A DNA stretch of 9,591 nt from JABMRP01 sp964444795. Its GTDB lineage: Bacteria > Planctomycetota > Planctomycetia > Pirellulales > Thermoguttaceae. The position numbers and the translations under genes were made by a program. Shown piece by piece: positions 4,329 to 9,591 of this stretch. The number at the start of each line of letters is the position of its first letter. Positions within the stretch are counted from its first letter, which is position 1. The stretch spans positions 1 through 9,591 of the forward strand of contig CAYUIQ010000303.1 of the NCBI GenBank assembly GCA_964444795.1, given 5' to 3'. The notes under the pieces were generated by a model. That model had not been told where the DNA came from. It ran no database searches and saw nothing but the letters and a program-made list of their open reading frames with translations.

Positions 4329-6947
4329 ATGTCGAAACACAAACGATTCCGCCTGAAAACACTTGGCGATCTTCAGGCCGAGTTGGCGGTGCTCGATCTG
4401 CCGCTTCCGGTGGATCGGGACGTCTCGATCCTGGCCGATCGCATGCCATTGGCGGCGCTGGAAACGCCCAATCGGTTCATCGTGCATCCGATGGAAGGGT
4501 TCGATTCGACGGCCGACGGCGGCCCCGGAGAATTGTCCACGCGCCGCTACACCCGTTATGCTCACGGCGGGTCGGGGTTGATCTGGTTCGAGGCGACCGC
4601 CGTATTGCACGGGGCGCGGTCCAATCCGAAGCAATTATGCCTGGTCGAAGGCAACGTCGATGTCTACCGGCGGTTGGTCGACGCCACGCGCGCCGCGGCC
4701 CGCGAGTCGCACCGGCGCGACGTCGTGTTGATTCTCCAGTTGACCCACTCGGGCCGCTACTCCAAACCGTCGGGCGTCCCGCGGCCGATCATCGCCCACC
4801 ATAGCGAGGTACTCGATCCCAAGCACGATCTGCCCGAAGACTACCCGCTGGTCAGCGACGACGATCTCGATCGGCTCCAAGACACCTATGTCGAGGCGGC
4901 CCGGTTGGCCGCTCGCGCGGGATTCGACGGCGTGGACGTCAAGGCGTGTCACCGCTATCTCGTTTCCGAATTGCTCGCCTCGCACACCCGGGAGGGCAAG
5001 TACGGCGGCTCGCTGGAGAACCGCTCGCGATTCTTGCGGGAAACACTCGGGAAGATCCGCGATGCCGTGCCCGAGGTGTTCATTACGACGCGGATCAACG
5101 TCTTCGATGCCATCGCCTACCCGTTCGGTTTCGGCGTCGATCGCAAGGATTATCGCATACCCGATTTGAGCGAGCCGATCGAGGTGATTCGCCAGTTGCA
5201 GGCGATCGGCATTCCCCTGGTCAACTGTTCGATTGGCAACCCGTACTTCAACCCTCATTACGGACGCCCGTTCGACCGGCCGATTGCCGGGTTGAAACCG
5301 CCCGAGGAGAACCCGCTGGTCGGCGTGGCCCGGTTTGTCGAGATTACGCGCCAAATTCAGCAGGCGATTCCCGACTTGCCGGTAGTCGGCGGCGGGTACA
5401 GTTGGCTGCGACACTTGATGCCCTACGTGGCCTCCGGCGTGGTGCGCACGGGCGGGGCCACGTTGATCGGTCAGGGACGCGGGGCGTTTGCTTATCCCGA
5501 TTCGGTCAACGACGTGCTGGCCACCGGGCAAATGTCGCCGGCCAAGAGTTGCATCGCCTGTTCCGCCTGTACGCAGATCATGCGCGACGGCACGATGACC
5601 GGATGCGTCGTGCGCGACACGAAGATCTACGGTCCGCAATACAAGCTCGGGCGGCGCTTCGCCTTGGACCGGCTCCGGGAGGAAGCGAGGCGGTGTCGCG
5701 ATTGCGAGTTTGCCACCTGCACGGCCAATTGTCCGGCCCGGGTCGACGTGCCGGCGTTCGTCCGCGCGTTTGCCGACGGCGATATTCCCCGGGCGTACGA
5801 TGTGCTGCGAACGTGCAACGTCTTGCCCGAGATGTGCGCCCACGTGTGCCCGGCGGAAGTGCAATGCGAAGGTGGGTGCATCGAGCGAATCTTCTCGGAA
5901 CACTCGATCTCGATCCGCGATATTCAACTCGTCGTCAGCCAAATCGCCCGCTTGCAGGGGCACGTTGGAGTACGCCTGCCTGAAGAAACGAGCGGCCGAA
6001 ACGTGGCGATTGTCGGCGGCGGACCGGCGGGGCTGGCCTGCGCCGTCCGGCTGCTCGAACTGGGCCACGCGGTGACGATCCACGAGAAAGGCGACCGCCT
6101 GGGGGGAACGCCCGAGTGCATCATTCCCGGCGCTCGTTACGACGGGGCCGGCGATGAAATCGAGGCGGTGCTCGGACCGGCCAAAGCGGCCGGGCGGATT
6201 GCCGTCCGACACGGCTGCGCCCTGGGCGACGACGTTTCGCTGGCAGACCTTCGGCAGCAACACGATGCCGTGTTTCTGGCGATGGGGTTGGGGCGATCGA
6301 AGTCGCTTGGCCAGGCCGACGGAGTCGTTGACGCCCTGGGATTTCTGGCCGACGTGAAGCGGGGGAAGATTACCACCGTCGGCGAAAAAGTCGCCGTGCT
6401 GGGTGGCGGAAATACGGCCACCGACGCGGCCGTGACAGCCAAGGAACTCGGCGCGGCCGACGTATATCTGGTCTACCGTCGCTCGCTTGCGGAGATGCCC
6501 GCGTGGCCCGCCGAGCGGGATCGGCTGATCGACGCCGGCGGACACCTGCTCATCCTCACCCAGCCGCTAGGCTACGAAACCGACGACCAGGGAAAGCTCA
6601 CCGCCCTGCGCATCGCCCGCACCGAACTCGGCCCCGTGGACGAATCGGGCCGCCGCCGTCCGGTTGTCGTCGCGGATAGCGAAAGCCTGATGCACGTCGA
6701 TCTGGTGATCGAAGCGATTGGCCAGGGCCTCGACCCCGATCTTCGGGCGGCGCTTTCCGATCTGACACTCACCAAGCACGGTCTGATCGCTACGTCCCTC
6801 GGCTCCATGGGCCCGAATTCCACGGCCACGTCGCAGCCCGGCGTCTTTGCCGGCGGCGATCTGACCAACGGTGGAACGACTGCCGTGCGGGGCATCTCCG
6901 AAGGCATGCTCGCCGCGGAGGAGATCGACCGGTTCTTGCGGTCGTGA
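4329..6947 (+). CDS. OYE-like NADH:flavin oxidoreductase fused to GltD-type [4Fe-4S] and FAD/NAD(P)H domains
   Basis: This 872-residue cytosolic redox enzyme has four parts. (1) An Old Yellow Enzyme-type FMN barrel, about 20-395: HPMEGFDS (53-60), QLTHSGR (137-143), KACHRYL (205-211), GGSLENRSRF (226-235) and GATLIGQGRGAFAYPD (376-391). (2) An OYE/2,4-dienoyl-CoA-reductase-like Cys group: C408, C411, C414, C426. (3) A GltD/dihydropyrimidine-dehydrogenase-like N-terminal module with two Cys groups: C456, C459, C464, C468, and C503, C507, C513, C517, plus C496. (4) A GltD-type pyridine-nucleotide module: FAD loop GGGPAG (563-568), NAD(P) loop GGGNTATD (692-699), YRR (716-718) and GVFAGGDLTNGG (838-849). 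By family knowledge, electrons would pass from NAD(P)H through FAD and FeS to FMN, then to an alpha,beta-unsaturated substrate. The substrate is unknown. An in-frame GTG at 4308 would add seven residues and overlap the upstream gene by 11 bases; neither start has a clear Shine-Dalgarno site. Confidence 0.88.
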   Translation: MSKHKRFRLKTLGDLQAELAVLDLPLPVDRDVSILADRMPLAALETPNRFIVHPMEGFDSTADGGPGELSTRRYTRYAHGGSGLIWFEATAVLHGARSNPKQLCLVEGNVDVYRRLVDATRAAARESHRRDVVLILQLTHSGRYSKPSGVPRPIIAHHSEVLDPKHDLPEDYPLVSDDDLDRLQDTYVEAARLAARAGFDGVDVKACHRYLVSELLASHTREGKYGGSLENRSRFLRETLGKIRDAVPEVFITTRINVFDAIAYPFGFGVDRKDYRIPDLSEPIEVIRQLQAIGIPLVNCSIGNPYFNPHYGRPFDRPIAGLKPPEENPLVGVARFVEITRQIQQAIPDLPVVGGGYSWLRHLMPYVASGVVRTGGATLIGQGRGAFAYPDSVNDVLATGQMSPAKSCIACSACTQIMRDGTMTGCVVRDTKIYGPQYKLGRRFALDRLREEARRCRDCEFATCTANCPARVDVPAFVRAFADGDIPRAYDVLRTCNVLPEMCAHVCPAEVQCEGGCIERIFSEHSISIRDIQLVVSQIARLQGHVGVRLPEETSGRNVAIVGGGPAGLACAVRLLELGHAVTIHEKGDRLGGTPECIIPGARYDGAGDEIEAVLGPAKAAGRIAVRHGCALGDDVSLADLRQQHDAVFLAMGLGRSKSLGQADGVVDALGFLADVKRGKITTVGEKVAVLGGGNTATDAAVTAKELGAADVYLVYRRSLAEMPAWPAERDRLIDAGGHLLILTQPLGYETDDQGKLTALRIARTELGPVDESGRRRPVVVADSESLMHVDLVIEAIGQGLDPDLRAALSDLTLTKHGLIATSLGSMGPNSTATSQPGVFAGGDLTNGGTTAVRGISEGMLAAEEIDRFLRS

Positions 6948-7067
6948 CCGTGACTCCCGCGGGCGGAATCGGCGTCCGTGTGGAAGGGGACGGAAACGCC
7001 TGATAGCACGGTAGCCAAGTGTCGCGTGCGATCGGCTCGAAAACTCGACGCCATGGCCGGTCGCGTT

Positions 7068-7097
7068 GGTACCCGCAGCCAGAGTCGTCAGGGTACC
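7068..7097. repeat. 7-bp inverted repeat (potential hairpin) in the leader region
   Basis: GGTACCC (7068-7074) pairs with GGGTACC (7091-7097) around a 16-base loop. The second arm lies within an 8-base palindrome, GGGTACCC. No T-tract follows, so it is not a typical intrinsic terminator. It could be a leader structure or a protein site. Confidence 0.35.
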
Positions 7098-7195
7098 CCT
7101 CCTGAGAGGCGTCCGGGCAGGCCGTTGCCCTGTGTTCGTCGCGGATCTCGCCGCCAACGGAGCTTCGACACCTCGACGCACGGCGAGCGGGAAAC

Positions 7196-7297
7196 ATGAA
7201 GAGAGGCCCGGCGGCAATCGGCGTCTACACCATGACGTCCGTCGCCGATACGATTTCACGTCGCGGCAATTTCTCGTGCATAGGAGTTCAGGTGTGA
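7196..7297 (+). CDS. Possible 33-residue small ORF overlapping the DUF255 gene start
   Basis: An ATG at 7196 opens 33 codons (MKRGPAAIGVYTMTSVADTI at the start, ending SCIGVQV) and stops with TGA at 7295-7297. That TGA overlaps the GTG start of the next gene in a four-base GTGA arrangement typical of translational coupling. The peptide has a basic start and mixed composition, with no recognisable domain. Its Shine-Dalgarno site is poor (GGGA three bases before the ATG). It may be a coupled leader peptide, a small protein or a chance frame; the overlap geometry is the only real support. Confidence 0.25.
   Translation: MKRGPAAIGVYTMTSVADTISRRGNFSCIGVQV
7282..7286 (+). promoter_or_regulatory. 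Shine-Dalgarno site deciding a GTG start for the DUF255 gene
   Basis: AGGAG lies seven bases before the GTG at 7294. The hydrophobic signal-peptide core follows that codon at the right distance, so this start is preferred to the longer frame from 7066. Confidence 0.65.
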
Positions 7298-9510
7298 ATC
7301 GAGCCAAGCCATGGGCGCACCGCAGCGTGCTCTTTCTCGCGGCGGCGTTTGTCGGCGGTATCCACCCGGGGTGCGTTACGGCGGAGGAGCCGGATACACC
7401 CGAGCAGTCGCAAGATGCTGGCGGCGCCCAGAAACACACTAACGCCCTGATCAACTCCAAAAGTCCGTATCTCTTGCAGCACGCGCACAATCCGGTCCAC
7501 TGGCTGCCCTGGTCCGACGCGGCGTTTGCCAAGGCAAAGCAGGAGGGCAAGCCGATCTTTCTCTCCATTGGCTATTCCACCTGCCATTGGTGCCACGTGA
7601 TGGAGAAGGAGTGTTTCGAGGACGCGCAGGTGGCCGCGCTGTTGAACCGGGATTTCATCGCGGTGAAAGTGGACCGGGAGGAGCGGCCCGACGTCGACGA
7701 CGTGTACATGAGCGTGGCCTCCGCCCTGGGTAGCGGGAACGGGTGGCCGTTGACGATCGTCATGACCCCCGAGGGAAAACCCTACTTCGCCGGAACCTAC
7801 ATCCCCAAGCACGACCGCTACGGCATCACCGGCCTGATGACCCGGTTGCCGGTGCTCGCCCGGCAGTATCGCTATGGAAGCAGTCGGATGGACGAGGCGA
7901 TGGAGCGTGTCGACCGTCGCTTGGAGCTTTTTGCCCGCCGCGTGCCGGTGTCGGAAGTCACGATCGACCAGGCGGCGCTGGACCATGTGTTTGGCGGGCT
8001 GATGGCGTCGTACGATTCGACCTACGGCGGGTTCGGCGGGTCGATGAAGTTCCCCCGCCCGCACCAGTTGCTCTACCTTCTGCAATACCACGGGCGAACC
8101 GGTTCCGAGCCGGCGATTGCCGCGGTCGGGCATACGCTCGACCGGATTCGCGCCGGGGGGATCTACGATCAAGTCGGTTTTGGTGTGCACCGCTACGCGA
8201 CCGACCGCGCTTGGTTTGTGCCCCACTTCGAGAAGATGCTCTACGATCAGGCGCAGGTGGCCATGGCCGCGGCCGAGTGCTACGCGGCGACCGGCAGGCC
8301 GAAGTATCGGCGAATGACCGAGGAGATCTTCACCTACGTGCGGCGCGACATGACCTCGCCCGAGGGGGCCTTTTACTCGGCCGAGGACGCCGACAGCCAA
8401 GGCGAAGAAGGGAAGTTTTACGTCTGGACCGCCGCGGAACTTCAAGCGATCCTATCGGCCAAGCAATACGGGGCCGTCAGCACCGTGCTGGGTGTCGAAG
8501 CGGAAGGCAACTGGTTCGATCACGCGGCGCGCGAGCGACAGCCGACCAACATCCTCCACGTTACCGTCGAGGGCGAAAAAACGCTGGCCGACGCTTCTCC
8601 CGAGTTCAAGAAGGACTTCGAGGCGGCACGAGCGATCCTCCTCGAACACCGGGCTCGGCGCGTGCGGCCCTCGTTGGACGACAAAGTGATGGCCGACTCC
8701 AACGGCCTGATGATTGCCGCGTTTGCCCGTGGCGGCCGCCTGCTGGACGAACCGGCCCACGTGGCGGCCGCGGCGGGGGCGTTCGATTTCGTTTGGAAAA
8801 ACTGCCGCGACGACGACCGGCGCCTGGTGCATTACTGGCGCGGCGGGCCATCGCCGACTCCGGCGTATCTCGACGACTACGCCTTCCTGGCCTGGGGGGC
8901 GGTGGAACTCTATCACGCCACGTTCGACCCGAAGTACCTCATCGCCGCGGGGGAACTGGTAGAGAAAATGAACGGCAGTTTCTGGGACGAGGAGGAAGGC
9001 GGCTATTTCTTCACCGCACACGATGCCGAGAGACTGCTCACCCGGCCGAAGAAGTTCTCCGACATGGCCGTGCCGTCGGGCAACTCGGTGGCCACGCTGG
9101 TGCTCACCGAGTTGGCCCAACTCACCGGCGATGTGAGCTTGGAAGATCGAGCGGCCCATCTCGAGCAGCTTCTTGCCCGCGGGGCGCTCGGCATGCCCTC
9201 GCGCTACACACAGTTCGCCGTGGCGCTGGAAACCCGGCACGCCACAGCCTACGAGGCGGTCGTCGTGGGCGATCCCCAGGCCGAGGACACGCGCCGTATG
9301 CTCGCTCTGCTCCGCGAGCCACGCCCGGGCATCCACGTCGCCGTTCTGCTCAAAGACGTCACCCGGGCCGATAACCGGCTGGCCGAGGCCGCGCCGTTCA
9401 CCCGCGAGTATCGACAGCAAGACGGCAAGGCGACCGTGTACGTCTGCAAGCAACAGACCTGCCGCCAACCGACAACCGACTTGGAGGTCATGGCCGGGTA
9501 TCTGAAGTAA
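7294..9510 (+). CDS. Thioredoxin domain-containing DUF255 / SSP411 (YyaL-like) protein with signal peptide
   Basis: This 738-residue protein begins at GTG. The N-terminus has a basic stretch and hydrophobic core (RSVLFLAAAFVGGI, 10-23), with a possible cleavage site after VTA (28-30), so export is likely. The thioredoxin-like domain follows: NALINSKSPYLLQHAHNPVHW (50-70), FLSIGYSTCHWCHVMEKECF (89-108) with the redox-type pair C97/C100, VDREERPDVDDVYM, and NGWPLTIVMTPEGKPYFAGTYIP (from 149). Residues about 225-620 resemble the (alpha/alpha) barrel of GlcNAc 2-epimerase-like enzymes, with the family motifs GGFGGSMKFPRP (245-256), WFVPHFEKMLYDQA (307-320), YSAEDADSQGEEGKFYVWT (361-379) and LDDKVMADSNGLM (461-473). 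The C-terminus carries VYVCKQQTCRQPTTD (715-729), another family hallmark. Homologues are common, but the substrate is unknown. Most are, as I recall, about 680-700 residues without a signal; the extra N-terminus here is the export signal and linker. Confidence 0.92.
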   Translation: MNRAKPWAHRSVLFLAAAFVGGIHPGCVTAEEPDTPEQSQDAGGAQKHTNALINSKSPYLLQHAHNPVHWLPWSDAAFAKAKQEGKPIFLSIGYSTCHWCHVMEKECFEDAQVAALLNRDFIAVKVDREERPDVDDVYMSVASALGSGNGWPLTIVMTPEGKPYFAGTYIPKHDRYGITGLMTRLPVLARQYRYGSSRMDEAMERVDRRLELFARRVPVSEVTIDQAALDHVFGGLMASYDSTYGGFGGSMKFPRPHQLLYLLQYHGRTGSEPAIAAVGHTLDRIRAGGIYDQVGFGVHRYATDRAWFVPHFEKMLYDQAQVAMAAAECYAATGRPKYRRMTEEIFTYVRRDMTSPEGAFYSAEDADSQGEEGKFYVWTAAELQAILSAKQYGAVSTVLGVEAEGNWFDHAARERQPTNILHVTVEGEKTLADASPEFKKDFEAARAILLEHRARRVRPSLDDKVMADSNGLMIAAFARGGRLLDEPAHVAAAAGAFDFVWKNCRDDDRRLVHYWRGGPSPTPAYLDDYAFLAWGAVELYHATFDPKYLIAAGELVEKMNGSFWDEEEGGYFFTAHDAERLLTRPKKFSDMAVPSGNSVATLVLTELAQLTGDVSLEDRAAHLEQLLARGALGMPSRYTQFAVALETRHATAYEAVVVGDPQAEDTRRMLALLREPRPGIHVAVLLKDVTRADNRLAEAAPFTREYRQQDGKATVYVCKQQTCRQPTTDLEVMAGYLK

Positions 9511-9550
9511 GGATCGTGCAGGAAATAGCTGTCGGATTTGCCTCGGGTGC

Positions 9551-9577
9551 CTGGGGTCGAGCGCAGCGAGCCCCCAG
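9551..9577. repeat. GC-rich imperfect inverted repeat after the last gene; possible dispersed genomic repeat
   Basis: CTGGGG (9551-9556) and CCCCAG (9572-9577) form the outer stem. TCG (9557-9559) and CGA (9567-9569) extend it inward around a seven-base loop, with a small bulge. It starts 40 bases after the DUF255 stop. No T-run follows. Such elements at gene ends often occur in many copies per genome, but only one copy is in this window, so repeat status is an inference. Confidence 0.5.
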
Positions 9578-9591
9578 TTGGTTGCGTTCTG

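Larger units (their letters stand above)
6948..7293. other. 346-bp gap between the oxidoreductase and the DUF255 gene
   Basis: No gene of normal length is convincing here. The upstream in-frame extension of the DUF255 gene (to 7066) is arginine-rich and lacks domain character, so I treat it as untranslated. The stretch holds a hairpin-forming repeat at 7068-7097 and a 33-codon open frame at 7196-7297. I see no confident promoter hexamer pair and no GC hairpin followed by a T run after the oxidoreductase stop. Confidence 0.5.

Noticed and set aside
3110..4342. 410-codon minus-strand frame opposite the MddA-like gene
   Set aside because: It spans two plus-strand gene ends and the gap between them and has Arg/Gln-rich, motif-free content, including a VILCR repeat that is the mirror of the acidic tandem repeat.
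4635..6545. 636-codon open frame on the minus strand opposite the oxidoreductase
   Set aside because: It is antisense to a gene with many recognisable motifs. Its product has no domain pattern, and long antisense frames are expected in GC-rich coding DNA.
7066..7293. N-terminal extension of the DUF255 protein by 76 codons from a TTG
   Set aside because: It is arginine-rich, would place the signal peptide internally, and lacks a Shine-Dalgarno site, whereas the GTG at 7294 has AGGAG at ideal spacing.
7360..7374. Lipoprotein signal (HPGC) in the DUF255 protein
   Set aside because: His at -3 and Pro at -2 do not fit the usual lipobox, and a normal V-T-A cleavage site follows directly.
7288..8445. 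385-codon minus-strand open frame opposite the DUF255 gene
   Set aside because: The plus-strand product is clearly the real protein. The antisense product is His/Arg/Val-rich without motifs.

Overview
The window is GC-rich, gene-dense bacterial DNA. It holds five substantial protein genes, one of them cut by the left edge, and no RNA gene, insertion sequence or CRISPR array that I can see. The most likely source is a planctomycete (Pirellulales-like). This is an inference from three things: a long disordered acidic/basic protein with a short tryptophan-containing C-terminal motif, exported proteins with Sec signals, and a GC-rich inverted repeat at the right end of a kind I associate with these genomes. 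No marker gene settles it.

Left part (1-1966), minus strand. An FtsJ-fold ribose 2'-O-methyltransferase resembling RlmM (580-1701) is followed, 116 bp further on, by the first 154 codons of a signal-peptide protein that runs off the left edge (1-463). The partial gene has its own plausible sigma70-type promoter and a strong Shine-Dalgarno site, so it need not depend on the methyltransferase transcript. A 265-bp divergent intergenic region (1702-1966) separates this pair from the plus-strand genes.

Middle part (1967-6947), plus strand. First comes a 405-residue, almost wholly disordered protein with alternating acidic and Arg/Lys-rich blocks and an RGG-like tail, probably nucleic-acid binding. 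Next is an integral-membrane methyltransferase of the MddA / isoprenylcysteine-methyltransferase type, with an unusual acidic repeat-bearing insertion after its first membrane helix. Ten bases after it, or overlapping it if a GTG start is used, is a large multidomain redox enzyme. That enzyme joins an Old Yellow Enzyme-like barrel, an OYE-type Cys cluster, a GltD/DPD-type double [4Fe-4S] module and a GltD-type FAD/NAD(P)H module. The tight spacing suggests the membrane methyltransferase and the oxidoreductase are co-transcribed, but their shared pathway cannot be read from the sequence.

Right part (6948-9591), plus strand. After a 346-bp gap comes a DUF255/SSP411 (YyaL-like) protein with a CHWC thioredoxin-type motif, an (alpha/alpha) barrel and an apparent signal peptide. 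It starts at a GTG with a strong Shine-Dalgarno site. A 33-codon open frame ends in a 4-base stop/start overlap with that GTG and may be a translationally coupled leader or small protein. The window closes with a GC-rich inverted repeat about 40 bp after the last stop codon.

The strongest candidate for something little described is the three-module iron-sulfur flavoenzyme paired with the MddA-like methyltransferase. The disordered RGG-type protein upstream is the second.
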